Assembly: GCA_015680905.1 (NCBI GenBank)
Contig: CM027378.1
Location: 3,596,001 to 3,660,000 of the forward strand
Length of the DNA stretch: 64,000 nucleotides
Direction: 5' to 3'
Source of the DNA: Coptis chinensis
Lineage: Eukaryota; Streptophyta; Magnoliopsida; Ranunculales; Ranunculaceae
Shown here in pieces: positions 1 to 12,289 of the stretch (its first letter is position 1; the number at the start of each line of letters is the position of its first letter). The position numbers and the translations under genes are program-made. Under the pieces are notes generated by a model, which saw only the letters and a program-made list of their open reading frames with translations, made no database searches and had not been told where the DNA came from.

Positions 1-1256
1 AATATATAGTTTGAGCCACAACTTCATTTGCCCATGTATCACGATTCAGCATATGGGAGCTGAACTCTTTAGGAGACTGCAGGTTTACAAGAAGCCACTT
101 GTCCTGTGCAGATGCAGCTTCCTTTGATCTCATGACATTAAGAGATCCTGTTGCTTCTTCTTGAAACAATCCAGTATTGGTTAAATAACTAGCGATAGTA
201 ACCTCCTTACCAAATCTCAGTTCCTAATAGTCTAGACGTGTATATGGATCACACACACACTATCATCATAGTATGAAAGATGACTTACCGATCAGTAGCT
301 AACGTTCTGCCGTTGTCATTATGTAGTACTACACTCCTTTGGTTCAGTATTTTTACCTACTCCAACATTCCAACATGCCCCATCACTAAAGAATCACACC
401 TTAGAATGAATTTGTTAAAATAAAAACAGCAAGAACCAGATGAACATAAAACATAGTCCAATAAAATTTGATAAATTGATCTATTGGAACAAATGTAAAA
501 ACTCAATACTGTAAAATCAGATTTCAAGAGTAACATGAATATCCACAAATAGCAAAACTAGTATTTCAATTCAAAAACATTTATAGAATTGAAAAATGAA
601 CAAAGGCCACATTTTATAACGTCAATTTAAGAATTAATCCATATTTCAATTACACAATTCCAATAAAATTTTACAATTCCAAATTCCTCACAACTCAATT
701 CTAAACACAATCTGAGCTACAACTTTTACAGATCTCATTAAGTTTCTTCTAGTCCCATCCAAATCTTTGGCAATTTCCTCTATATCAAACCTTTATTCCT
801 GAAAAAATAAAACCAATTCAAAATTTCACATCAAATTATTTAAAAAAAAAAAAACAAATTGAATTGAATTGCAAACATACAAAGGCACACCTACGTCTGT
901 ATTTCTCATTTTTATATTGTGATGCATTAAGGCAAAAGGTGGACGATACAGAGATGCAAGATTATCAATTGAAGGTTCGGCACTTTGCCCAGTCTCCCAG
1001 ACTCCAGGACGTCTCATCTCCTCATTAAAATTTCGAAATGCAACCAACGAACTTGGCTCGTTTGATGAATATCCCATCCTCGCAGCTCTATACAACATAG
1101 GATCATCATATAAAATATCTCGCTTCACTGGTAAAGGAGCCCTCACTTCACCTCCATCCTTCCCTTCACATAAAACAACTGAATAGCTTCTTCCAGCTTC
1201 CAACTAGTAGTTGCATGAAGAAACTGTCTAGCAATCTCGGAAGTTTGACCAACATC
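1..1256 (-). pseudogene. PUX7-like UBX-domain protein fragment, frameshifted
   Basis: Read on the minus strand, the sequence matches plant UBX-domain proteins of the PUX7 type, adaptors that link ubiquitinated clients to the CDC48 ATPase. About 1256-1150 encodes a UBA-like segment (VGQTSEIARQFLHATTSWKL, then EEAIQLFY). About 1165-900 encodes VRAPLPVKRDILYDDPMLY and NLASLYRPPF, and 172-1 encodes the UAS-domain start (SAQDKWLLVNLQ, EFSSHMLNRDTWANEVVAQT). The UBA part and the VRAPLPV part are in different frames: the first reaches TGA just where the second becomes open. The linker expected between them in the family is missing. No first exon with the family's initiating residues is visible upstream. 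An intron of about 700 bp separates the last two blocks. I infer a decayed or partial copy; the gene runs off the left edge, so a functional gene with an unusual splice cannot be fully excluded. Confidence 0.7.
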
Positions 1257-1359
1257 TATATAGCTAAGTATTAGGTGATGAAGGCTCTTTTGGTGGAGAA
1301 GGATTAGAATAGTAGATCTAATCCAATTGTTGTAAGTATAAAACTTAGGGTAAATAACT

Positions 1360-1531
1360 AAATATAGTTCGGTTCAGTTTGTACCGGTTAACCGAGGTAT
1401 GAAATTGAGAACCGCACCGACCCATTCGGTTTTCAATTTTAAGAATCGAGAACCAAACTAGGTCTACAAAAAACCGAAAATATTGGCCGGTTCGGTTTCT
1501 CGGTTTCCGGTTTTTGATGAACACCCCTAGT
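1360..1531. repeat. CGGTT-rich repeat, probable hAT-like MITE remnant
   Basis: The segment has repeated CGGTT/AACCG words on both strands and ends at GATGAACACCCCTAG. That end is a terminal motif I associate with short non-autonomous hAT-like elements of dicots. No matching left terminal repeat or target duplication was found, so the left limit is approximate. It lies between the PUX7 fragment and the SnRK2 leader. Confidence 0.35.
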
Positions 1532-1721
1532 CAACTAGGTTGACGCAAAAAATTATCCAAATTTCCCAATTTGTTGGCTAACAAATATGGAAAAGATAAA
1601 CATGCGTCACCCAGATTCCAGACAAAGTAAATGAGCCAATGAAGGGGGCATAAAAGTACTTTCACTAAAACATTTTATATTAAATCACGTCTGGCGTCAA
1701 TGATCAGTCCCAAGTCCCAAC

Positions 1722-1737
1722 CTCTCTCTCTCTCCAG
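1722..1737 (+). promoter_or_regulatory. CT-rich leader tract upstream of SnRK2 gene
   Basis: A short CT dinucleotide tract lies about 140 bases before the kinase start codon. Such pyrimidine tracts are common in plant core promoters and 5' leaders. No TATA box or ABRE cluster could be assigned with confidence in the preceding 400 bases. Confidence 0.3.
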
Positions 1738-1875
1738 TGATAAGCAAAGCTCTCTAGAGTTTATAATAAGTCACAAATCTCTATGTTGATTGAATGATTG
1801 GTGTGATGCCACGTTAATTATTAGTGGATAAAAAAGAAAGAAAAAATGATGAACAACGGAGGAGGAGGAGAATAT

Positions 1876-4800
1876 ATGGATCGGTCACAGATCACAGTTG
1901 GGCCGGGTATGGATATGCCTATAATGCATGATAGTGACCGGTATGAACTAGTTAGAGATATTGGGTCGGGTAATTTTGGTGTAGCCAGGTTGATGAGAGA
2001 TAAACAGAGTAAAGAACTTGTTGCTGTTAAGTACATCGAACGTGGCGAAAAAGTAATCTTCCATTTTCTTTTATTGTTATTATTTTATTTTTATGACTTT
2101 AGTAGTTTATTTGATCGAAATATTGTCTGTATTTAACAGATAGATGAAAATGTGCAAAGAGAGATTATCAATCACAGATCATTAAGGAATCCTAATATTG
2201 TCAGGTTCAAAGAGGTCTGTTTCGTTTTTATGTATTTGATAATAATATAATATATTGATATTGAAAAGAATTATAGGTTGAGCTTCGTTTATTTTATTTT
2301 TGGTAGGTTATATTGACACCAACCCATCTAGCTATTGTTATGGAATATGCATCTGGTGGAGAGCTCTTTGAGCGGATTTGTAATGCAGGGCGGTTTAATG
2401 AGGATGAGGTCATTGATTCAATCCGTTTTGACTTCAGTTTTTGTTTTCCCAGAACCAGGGCACTTGTTGGTTTGATGTTTTTTTAATCGTGGTATTTGTT
2501 ACAGGCTCGCTTTTTCTTCCAACAACTTATATCAGGAGTTGGCTACTGCCACTCAATGGTAATTGGATTTGAAGAAAATTTTCATTTTCATTTTGTTCTT
2601 GGGCTACTTTGGAATTATAGATGATTAAATGTACCTTCTACGTTCTATTTTTCATGAAGCAAGTATGTCACCGTGACTTGAAGTTGGAAAACACACTCTT
2701 GGATGGAAGCCCAGCTCCTCGTCTGAAGATATGCGACTTTGGGTACTCCAAGGTATTTTTTTTTTTTTTTTTCCAATTATTATTTGTATTTCTCTTTTAG
2801 TGTGAATCGATACAGGCTTTAAAAGAGTTGGCAATTCAACTTTGGACTTGCCATTACAACCATGTTTGACTACATTTGATATTTATATGCGTGTAGAAGG
2901 ATGTCTCTGGTTTAAAACATACTTTGAAATAAAACAATTGTTGCATTTGATGATACTTTGGTACATGTCCTCAAGAATTGGAAATGTTCAAGACTTTCCA
3001 CTGTTGATCGTTTGATGTGTGATATACTCTTTCACACCATTTGCTGGGGGATTTGGTTGGAGAGGAATATGAAGCTTTTTGAAGATAAGCAAGAGTCATA
3101 GTTAGCAACATCAAGTCTATGGCTTGGAATTGGGTATTTGTCTATGGTGCTCTGAAGCACATTAGATTGATGATGTTATGTTCAACTGGGAAGCTGTAAT
3201 GATGGTTGTATTTTGAGTTGATTTGCTTGTAAAATTGGTTGTAGTGTGACCCCCTCCATCACACTGCTCTTCAATAAAATCTATTGTTTTATCGGTCAAA
3301 AAAAAAGAAAAAAAAAATCAGAGAACTAGGTAGTGTGAAACAAATAGAGTCTTACTTTTAGTATTTTTCATTTCAATTCATATCCTTTACATTAAAGTGT
3401 TTTTTTACAATATAATTGAGCTTAGTTCCAAGAGCATTAATATACTTACGTGAAATGATATATAAATTCTTTCAAATTACTGTTTTTCTCAGTCGTCGGT
3501 ACTCCATTCACAACCAAAATCAACTGTTGGTACCCCTGCATATATTGCCCCAGAAGTATTACTCAGGAAGGAATATGATGGCAAGGTAAGTTTGTATCTC
3601 ATAGACTCTTACTATATAAACATGCCTGCATGGAGATAATCGGCCATTTGATTGTCTGTCTTTTTTCTTTTTCTTTCGATAAACCTCCAAATGTCGGAGT
3701 ATATTTATAAAGTTAAAAAGATATACAATTTGGGTGACACATAATAAGTGCCCTACCGTAAAGAAACATGCAACCGTGTGCATGGAAAGAAAACTGTTCT
3801 GTAGGACGAAAGAATGTCTGTCTCTCTTCATTGATACCGTAATCAGGAGAGAGGAGACATTAGATCCTGGGATTATTCAGTCTTGGGGAATAATTGATTG
3901 GAATTATTTCTCTAATGAACCTTTGACTATTCGCGCATTTATAGGGTACGTAAGTGAATATATAAGTTATAGGCTTCAATTGTTTCCCGGCATATGCTCC
4001 AAATATTTTTTCCTTTGAAGTGGGAAATATATTCCAGACTCTTAGCTGATAAAGGATCTGAGGGGTATGCAATTCTTCCAGTACTTACCAACTTAGATTC
4101 AGAGTCTATCGTATTATCAGATATAAGCCCTCTAAGAAGATAAATGAGATTGATACTACATTAAATTATATCTCATATAGTACTAGTATGGTGCTCTGTT
4201 TTACTAAAATATTGAGTCTTTTTTGTTCTCATGATGGCATAATTTTAACAAAACACAACGAGGGTTACCTCTCTTTGTTAGTTGAAGAGGCTTATGCCTC
4301 ACTTTACTGAGGCGTATGCTACGCCTCGAGGGTTAAGCTTTAATGCAGCACTTTTTTATCTCTTCTCTTTTGTTCACTTTTGTTAACTAAGACAAATTTA
4401 TGCTATTAAGTGTGAAAATAACATATAATCATGAATACTTGGTCTTAACGCTTAGTTAGCACACAATCAGCCCTAAACCAATGTCTCCTGTTTTTTTTCC
4501 AAGCTTTATTCAAATTTCATTAGTGTCACTCGCAAGGTAAAACTTAAAAGCCTCAAAAAGATTTATTCTTGTTTAAGTAAATTTGTTCATAGCACATTTT
4601 TCTTGATTTATTTATATTTTGTTCTAGATTATTTCAAATATTATTATTTTTTTTTTAAATTGACGCTTTTGCCTCGAAGGCTAGCCTCTCGAAGCTGATA
4701 GGCTTTTTTAAAAACATTGCATGATGCATATTTTGCCTTCAGATCTATTAATTGTGCATGTTTTTTGGCAAAGATTCTCCTCAACAAGATCAGCATGTAG

Positions 4801-7800
4801 TATCCAATAATTGGGCAACTTCATCTAGCGAACCCTATTTTCTCAACTAAGAAACATCTCATGCAAGTAAAAACCATGTTACTCTTGGACTTGTAGGTAG
4901 AGATCTAACCATCAACAGCTTTCGTATAATAGGAAAAACCATGGCTACTGTTAGGAATGTGAGTTTTGATTCAGTTGTAATTGATTGAGAAGCTATAGTG
5001 CAGCTTTGATGTAACTACTGTTAGAGTTCTAAAAGGACATCTCTCGAGGGGATTTAAGGACTTGGGGTTCGGTGGAAACGCCCGACCTGAATTTTAGGAA
5101 GTTTCTATTATTGTAAACTCTTATATTGTAGTGATACAACGCCAAAACTAATAAGGCCATATCCTCTTTTCTCTCCAAACTTCATCTTCACTAACAGCAA
5201 TACAATTTAACTAGCATTGGGCAGTGTGAATCTCTCACACTGATATTCTAATATTGTTTTATCGACCAAAAAAAGAGGAAAAACCATGGCTACTAGATTT
5301 ATTATTTCTACTGTTGAAAAAAACCATTCAACATTGCCAAGGAAATTCGGGATTGTCTCCAAACCAACTATTATAATTTTGACAGTACTATCAGCTGGAA
5401 GTTGGATATTCTCTGTGAATATGGGGATATTCTGTGTCATAATTGATCTTCCCCACGTGATATCTCGGAATCTCTTGTTGGATCTTGTTGGAAAGGGATT
5501 GCAGTACTTTCAAGGATACTTTCTCATTGGTAAAATAAAACATTCCGTCTGGATTTGGATGTCTATGTATCTTATTTGCAAGTGCTCTCCAGTTTAGTGA
5601 AGTCATTTTTGGGTGGGCAGTCAAGCATTGTGATATTGTTTTCCTGTATCTTGTCTGCCTCTTTCTAAAGTAAAACATTTTCATCGAGAAAAATATGTGT
5701 CTGATGTTTTCTGAGAAAAAAAAATACCTTTTATTTGAAAAGATTACAAGCTTTTATTCATTCCACCCACTAGAGTACGGGTAATCTCAAGGTAAAATTA
5801 CAGTATGTTACTGCTTGTTGCAATATATGTCGTTCTGTACTTCCACTGACTTTCTTTTTCGTATCACGGTAATTCAGATTGCGGATGTTTGGTCTTGTGG
5901 TGTAACATTGTATGTCATGTTAGTGGGTGCTTACCCTTTTGAGGATCCCGACGAGCCCAAGAACTTTAAAAAGACAATACAGGTTTGTAGTTGAGCATAA
6001 TTGTTGCAGCATGAAGTGATTTAACTGTTTACTCAGAAAGATGTTGTTTCGTGCAGCGAATATTGAGTGTTCAGTATTCAATTCCTGATTATGTCCATAT
6101 ATCTCTCGAGTGCCAGCACCTGATCTCAAGGATTTTTGTTGCCAACCCTTCAACGGTTAGTAATTAGTTTAGTAGCTTAGTTCTATTTAATAGGTAGAAC
6201 TCAGAAAACATGAGATCACAAATCAGCCTGCCTGTGCTTTTACCATATCGTATAGTTTTTTGTTTTTTATTTTTGCAAATGAAATCTTGATGAGATTTTG
6301 TCATCAATTTTATTGATTCTACCAGTGTGAGCCCTTCATGTCCTCTCGGTGAGGCGGGCACAACATGCCTCAAAGGTTTTAGTCAATGCTAGAGACACTA
6401 GAGGCATAATGGTTCAGAGACCAAGCATATAGGAGGCTTATGTTTTTGTGAGAAGCTGATGCCTTATATATGGAGAGCAGAATATGCTCTACTTGAATAA
6501 TTGTGAAGTGTTTCTGTGGGTTTTTTAAGTGTCTTGTTTTTGTTGTATACATGTCAAACCCTATCTCTATGACTCTATGGATTCAACTTGAATTTAAGTT
6601 TCAGTTTTAGTAGAGTCATGCTCTATATGATAGAATCAACTAACTTTTTGCTGATTCAATTAATATTTTGGGTTAACTAGTATTACCCCCCTACTAGATG
6701 AGCCAATTAGGATTTCCCCCCCACTAGATGAGAAATTAGGGTCTCCCCCCTAAATACACACAAAAAAAAAAGTCAAAGTGGGTTGACCGAAATTTTTTGT
6801 GTGTATTTAGGGGAGACCCTAATTTCCCATCTAGTGGGGAAATCCTAATTGGCTCATCTAGAGGGGGGTAATACTAGTTCACCCTAATATTTTTCTTTCT
6901 TAAATTGAGTAACATTTCATAAATCGAGTTTTTTTTTTTTGGCGCTGTATGTAGAAATGTTGAGTTTACCCTGTATTGTTTTGTGAGTGACCATGAGTAT
7001 ATTTGCACTCTTGAATACACAGATTACACCAGAGTTTAATCGAGTTAAATTTCAGTTCTGAAAAACACTAACCAAAATCAACGAGGCTTCTATTGTGTAA
7101 TTTTACTGATGCTACTATGGAACCATTTTGAAAGTTTGATTGGTTTCACTTATTTTTGGAGTGATGAATTATGAATTTCTGCATTAATTACTCGTTAATT
7201 TTACTTCAACTAGTTTTTTCTCTCTCTTCTTATTCCTCTATTATAATTCTTTTAATAAAGAACCTATTGAAGATGGGCATCCAACTTAAAACCAATTGGT
7301 GACAAGTGGAGAGGCCCCAGGAATTTAATTGCAAGACATTAGACACCCGATATGGGATTATAATCTCAAAAGAACCCATGGGCACAACATTACACTTTAC
7401 ACCCCCGAGCTGTAAAGCATGGGCTACTGAGCTACATGAGCACCTTGCATCAGGGCTCAGTTTGATTCACAGCCCTTGGATTATTTAAAAGCAGTAGGAA
7501 AAGATAAGTAGGATGGGACCATGATTTACCATCACTTAGGCAGCATGTATTTGTGTTAGGATTTGTTTTACATATAAATCCTACTGCTTTTGCCACTCTA
7601 GTTTCTTGTGGTGTATCCATGCAAGTCCCACTTTGGAAGATACGATCTTCGTAGTAGGGAAACATAACTATATCCTAAATGTAGTTTCTTTTAATTCCTT
7701 ATTGAATCTCATGGCTTTTGACGACAGAGGATAACCATGAACGAAATTCGTAGCCATGACTGGTTTCTAAAGAATCTTCCAGCCGATCTCATGGATGAAA

Positions 7801-8018
7801 ATCCAATGAGCAGTCAGTTTGTGGAACCTGATCAACCTATGCAAAGCGTCGACGAAATCATGCAGATCATAGCAGAGGCCACTATACCTGCACCTGGAAC
7901 CCGCAGCCTAAGCCATTGTCTGGCTGGTGACTTGGACTTTGATGATGACATGGATGACTTGGAGACTGATCCTGACCTTGATGTTGACAGTAGTGGTGAA
8001 ATAGTATATGCAATGTAA
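1876..8018 (+). CDS. SnRK2.6: Subclass III SnRK2 kinase (OST1/SnRK2.6-like), nine exons
   Basis: Serine/threonine kinase of the abscisic acid pathway: PP2C phosphatases inhibit it, and when released it phosphorylates ion channels and ABF transcription factors. Exons: 1876-2052, 2140-2214, 2307-2408, 2505-2558, 2660-2752, 3493-3585, 5878-5982, 6057-6155, 7728-8018. They join in one frame to 362 aa, the length of Arabidopsis OST1. Visible motifs: glycine loop GSGNFG (30-35), catalytic Lys52, HRDLKLEN (140-147), DFG (162-164), activation-loop Ser177 in [16 protein letters not shown] (OST1 Ser175), and an acidic C-terminal ABA box ending SSGEIVYAM. An upstream in-frame ATG at 1846 would add 10 residues ([10 protein letters not shown]); I prefer 1876 because MDR starts the family. 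Introns 5 (2907 nt... exon 6 boundary at 3493 excluded; the longest is 3586-5877) and 8 (6156-7727) carry transposon debris. The N-terminus and tail favour SnRK2.6 over SnRK2.2/2.3, but the exact orthologue needs a tree. Confidence 0.95.
2960..3310 (+). mobile_element. 5'-truncated LINE remnant in SnRK2 intron 5
   Basis: The fragment encodes [17 protein letters not shown], typical of the C-terminal end of plant L1-type reverse transcriptase ORFs. It then has an untranslated tail ending in ATCGGTCAAAAAAAA, the usual plant LINE 3' end. It lies in sense orientation within the intron between exons 5 and 6. A second piece with a similar 3' tail (TTTTATCGACCAAAAAAAG) is at about 5213-5278. No target duplication was identified. 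Confidence 0.6.
6670..6884. mobile_element. Palindromic Mutator-type MITE with 9-bp TSD (SnRK2 intron 8)
   Basis: A 215-bp element in which about 100-bp arms are near-perfect inverted repeats. Both arms start GGGT(T/G)AACTAGTATTACC and continue through TAGATGAGCCAATTAGGATT and AAATTAGGGTCTCC. It is flanked by exact 9-bp direct repeats, TAATATTTT, at 6661-6669 and 6885-6893. A 9-bp duplication and long inverted repeats point to a Mutator-like non-autonomous element. A transcript through this SnRK2 intron would fold it into a long hairpin. A decayed relative lies near 16.6 kb. Confidence 0.85.
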
Positions 8019-9330
8019 CAAGGCCAATGGTTGTGTGATAGCTGTTTCCACAAATATTTATGCACTTCAAAAGGATGGGAGGATCTCCAAAGGTGGTTGA
8101 AGTACTGTTGTTATGTATTGCAGGAAAGTCCGCTTGCCTGATGTTGTTGTATGGTCTGCCTTCTGGAATATGATATATTTGTAATACGGAGCGGAGGCAG
8201 TCTTTTGTTTATCTACTTTGTTCATAGAAATTAAATGTTGTGTTTACCCTGTATTGTCGTGCGATTTGCCACGAGCATATTTGTACTATTGAATACATGG
8301 TTACACCAGATATTCTCGAAGTCTGATAGTTTCCATTGTGTTCAGACGATGTATTGTACAGCATTCTATTGTGTTCAGACGATGTATTGTACAGCACTTG
8401 GAACTTAACTTACTAAATTATGCTTGGACTACTTCCTGCAAATGCTAGACGGTGAGTGTTTAGACACTCGCACTAGCTTTCCATTTAAACAATAAGAGGA
8501 TGCAGTGACAAACAAGAAAGGTCCCAGAGTTGATGCTTGGGAATATTTATCCATACATACTATTGACAATTGAACCTGTTTTAGTGTGTCAAACCTTGGA
8601 CAGTGTGTCAAGCTTTCGACGACTTCAGAGTTGAAAATTCTGTCTGGAGGGACTGAAGTTATTTTGTACCCAGTGACGAGGCATTTGGACTAATCAGTGC
8701 TTTACACTTTAAGTTCTTCTTGGTATTTGTCTCCAAAGTAGTTCATCAGGATTCTCCAGTCCAATGACTATTCAGTGGTCTACTAGTATTTGACAAGAAG
8801 GTTTATCAAGAATTCAAGATGGCACTTCCCTGCATTCAAATGCCTGGGCCATGTTACAGTAATGGGTCGTTAAAGTTGAAAACCTAGTGGATGAGATCCT
8901 AGGGTATTTTTAACTATTAACACAGCTACAGCCTACACATGGGATCAAGATGCATGCACTGGTCCAACTGCGCTGCTTTGCATTAGATATAGTGGCTCGG
9001 AAAGATTATATAGGATGTGCACCTGTAGAATTTTTCATGTTAACTTGAGCTAGAACATTGAATTGTTTTGAAGTAATTAGGGGTGTTATAAGCTATTGAT
9101 GGGTGATTTTAACTCCAAGTTTCTTTCCCAAGAGATTCAGAACCACGTAAAGACTTTGCAGTTTTAAAGTGGCAGCAAAGTTTTGACTACCAGCACATGT
9201 AAGTATGTAACGTGGTCTTGCGTTAGTCTCAAATCACCTGGAACGATCTCGACCAACAAAGAAGCATAGCCATAGCGATGAAGGCACGCTTAGAAGCATT
9301 ATGGTGCCATGGAACATGAGCCAGATTACC
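8019..9330. other. Non-coding region downstream of SnRK2
   Basis: This holds the kinase 3' UTR and intergenic DNA. A short direct repeat (TTCTATTGTGTTCAGACGATGTATTGTACAGCA-type unit, two copies between about 8331 and 8396) is the only structure seen. I found no convincing ORF on either strand. Confidence 0.5.
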
Positions 9331-9335
9331 AGAAT

Positions 9336-9390
9336 TCGTATAAATGGAAAATGGAGAAAAAATTGAATCGAACACGCAACCTTCTGATCT
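9336..9390 (-). repeat. Partial tandem copy of the tRNA-Trp 3' half
   Basis: 9365-9390 is identical to the T-arm and variable-loop side of the adjacent tRNA-Trp gene. It is preceded by a flank (TCGTATAAATGGAAAATGGAG) that repeats at 9391 with two or three mismatches. The two units thus form a tandem duplication; this one lacks 11 bases (acceptor end, between two TGA words) and all of the 5' half, so it cannot make a tRNA. Confidence 0.75.
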
Positions 9391-9418
9391 TCGTATAAAT
9401 AGAAAATGGAGTAAAAAC

Positions 9419-9490
9419 TGAACCTGACGTGAATCGAACACGCAACCTTCTGATCTGGAGTCAGACGCGCTACCATTGCGCCACAGATCC
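9419..9490 (-). tRNA. trnW-CCA: tRNA-Trp (anticodon CCA)
   Basis: Read on the minus strand, the 72 bases fold into a full cloverleaf. The acceptor stem is GGATCTG with CAGGTTC (two G-U pairs). The D arm has GCGC AATGGTA GCGC, the anticodon arm TCTGA-CTCCAGA-TCAGA gives anticodon CCA, and the T arm is GCGTG-TTCGATT-CACGT. The discriminator base is A. There is no intron and no encoded CCA tail, as expected of a nuclear gene. A and B box promoters are the D and T arms themselves. It decodes UGG. Confidence 0.95.
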
Positions 9491-10900
9491 TTCCATGTTA
9501 TTTATTGTTTCATTTAAATATATTATAAAAAAACTAAAATTCTATATTTGCACATTCACCAGTATTTCGTAACTATTTATTTAAAAGGAAACATCACTTT
9601 AAACTTTAGAAGCATCTTTCTTAGCTGATCAGCTTAATCTCTCTCTCTCTTATGAAAATCAAATGGTAAAAAAACTAGGCCTAATCCAAATATTTTCAAA
9701 CGACATCTTGAGCAAAGTCCTTCGAGAATATTTTGACTACATTATAGCTCCAATTAAGACAATTAATGAATAAGAAATCATACTAGTTAAGAAAAATGCT
9801 TAGTGGCAATGTCACGTCACATTATATAAAATATTATTCTTTAGCGGTAAGAAAGAGACTTCTTTGTTGTTACGTGAAAAGATTAAAGTACAGTATCATT
9901 TGCTAATTTTACTTCCTTAATTTTTTAAGGAAGTGGGATATTTGTGTGGTGGCTGCTTTCCTATTATGCTAGGTCCATGGTTTGGTGTAACAAAACACCA
10001 AACCGCAATAACACAGTGTATATCGTTAGTGAGATAGCAAAATAAGACCAATGGTTTGTTTTTTCAGCTGCCCCAGTGATACTGGCATGCAGCCAAAATA
10101 TCGACTTTGTTAAATATCGTTATTTGTTATCCACTGTAATATCGTTAAATATCAACCTTTGTTATCCGCCATCAGCCGTGTGGTGGGCAAGAAAAAAAAA
10201 AAAAAATTTGTATATGCCACTCACACAGGCGTGTAGATAATTATCTCCCCATTTAACTCTTTCTCCTACCTCGGTCTCTCTCAAAAAGAAAAAACACCGA
10301 AAAAAAATTAAATAAATTACTCACTCTCACTCTTCAACTCCACTTTGGCGCGAGACAAATAGAAGTCTAGAATTGGCACCGAATTTCGGATCTCTCATTG
10401 CCACTTCCCACAAATAGGTATGATTTTGATGAATGTTATATTTTTTTTTTGTGAGTTTTGAGCTGAAATGAAGGGGTTAAGCTTGGTACACTTACTCCTA
10501 TGGATCAGGTTCTTGGGAGAACTCACCTTCTTGAAGCTTCTCTATTGGGTATGTGCCAGCCATTTTTCTTACTGTTTATATTTACATTGAATCATGTGTG
10601 TGCGTCTCTCTGTATTGTCTATACTAGAAATGTAGTTTGGAAAGCTTATATATATGATTTGTTACAATAAATATTGTTTGACATTATTCATTCCAATCTT
10701 GCCCACAACCCAATGACCCTAATCAATAGCATACAGACCACAAGAAAATGAAATCCAATAATTCAATTTTATCAACCCAATGACCCTATAAAAAAAAACT
10801 GTATTTTCCTCTCTCAAATGCACATTCCCGCAAACATCAGTAATATTTTATTTCTGTATTATCAATAATACTGTCTTCATCTCTCTCTTTTCAGTAACAA

Positions 10901-11900
10901 TGTCAAGTAGGGGAGCATCATTTAGCGTTGATGAAGTCACATTATTATTCCAAGCATAGTTGGATAATTCGATTGATCCAATTACCGGAACAAATCAATC
11001 AGGCAACATGTTGTGGGATAAAATTAAATAACAATTTGAGAATCAGAAGATGATACGAGGTTTTATAGTGGCACGAACTATGAGAGGTGTTACAAGTCGT
11101 TGGCAACTTATAAATAAAGCAATTACTTTATTTCGTGTATGTTTGAATCAAGCGGAGAATATGAACAGATCAGAAACTAATGAAATGGATATTGTAAGCT
11201 ATTATTTTATATATATCAATTATTTAGTTAGAATATAATTTATTAAACTCAAACTAATATTTTTTTTTTCTTTTACAGATGGAGCAAGCAAGAAAGTTGT
11301 ATGTCACCAGGTCTTCAGATAATAAACCCTTCAAATTTGATCATGTGTACTGTGGTTTATTTTGAAAGACTACGAAAAATGGGCGCGCCATTCAGTTCCA
11401 ACTACATCTGGTTTCTCTCAAACTAATTTTCACAACGGGTCTCCAACTCCATTAGACGAACAAGATGGCATTGGGGGAACACCTGATTCTGAAATACAAG
11501 GACCTGGTTCATCAAAAAGACCGGATTGTGGAAAAAAAAAAAAAAAAAAAAAAAACACTTGACACGCAAAACAAATCTTCTCTAAAAGAATTAACGCGAC
11601 AATCTCAACGGACGATGGAGGCCATTGAGGCATCGACTGACTGTGGGAAAAAATTCTATGAAAGTGAAACGTCTAATCCTTCAAGGGTTAAACTTGCAGA
11701 AAAAACAAGAATTACATGAGACATTGGCATGGGAAAAAGAGATCATGAACACAAATACATCGACTATAACACCTCAAGGAAAATAATGGTACAAAAATGC
11801 AAAGAAACAAATCTTGAAAGATCAAACTCTTCGCAATGCACGAACTGTTTCAAGAAATTTGCACTTTGAAGAATACGGGAGCGATTGATTAATTTGATTA
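10901..11900 (+). pseudogene. SANT/NAM-associated (Harbinger ORF1-like) pseudogene
   Basis: Translation gives SSRGASFSVDEVTLLFQA, DPITGTNQSGNMLWDKI, RTMRGVTSRWQLINKAITLF and, after an intron ending near 11279, MEQARKLYVTRSSDNKPFKF, LKDYEKWARHSVPTTSG and LQKKQELHETLAWEKEIM. These match the plant family with a Myb/SANT-like N-terminus and a NAM-associated C-terminal domain, often mislabelled as glutathione S-transferase T3-like; members serve as the DNA-binding partner protein of Harbinger transposons. The reading frame has stops (after LFQA and after WDKIK), a lost base after FDHVY and a 21-A tract that changes frame. It is not translatable as one protein. Confidence 0.75.
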
Positions 11901-12152
11901 AGTATTTTAAATGCTTCGTACGTATTTGATGCATTTTAATGTATTTCCTTTTAATTTGTTGTTTTTATTTTATTTTCAATAAATATTTTATTTCAATAAT
12001 TAATTAAGTTGTTGCAAATCAGAATAAATTTAATCTTACAATTGAAATCATAACAAATATTATAGAAATACAACTAAATAACAAAAATATAAAGGTATGA
12101 TAGAATGGTAATTGCACAAACTAATTTATTAAAAATACTTAAAATAGATAAT

Positions 12153-12289
12153 TCAATTCTAACCGCCATTGTGAGTGGCCTGTGGAAATATGAATTGAAA
12201 TTCTAACCTCCACAGTGACTGGCGTGTAGAATTGTTTTGAAATTAAATCGAAATTCTAGCCGCTACGACAGAGGCGGGTAGATTTATTT
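12153..12289 (+). repeat. Three degenerate tandem repeats near Harbinger 3' end
   Basis: The word ATTCTA(A/G)CC(G/T)CYA followed by a GTG-rich motif and GTGTAGA/GTGGAAA recurs at about 12153, 12202 and 12260, spaced about 50-58 bases. Related GCCACTCACACAGGCGTGTAGA occurs in the 5' part of the same element near 10217, so these are probably subterminal transposase-binding repeats. Confidence 0.5.

Noticed and set aside
7832..8070. Minus-strand ORFs under the SnRK2 last exon
   Set aside because: They are shadows of the acidic C-terminal coding sequence on the plus strand.
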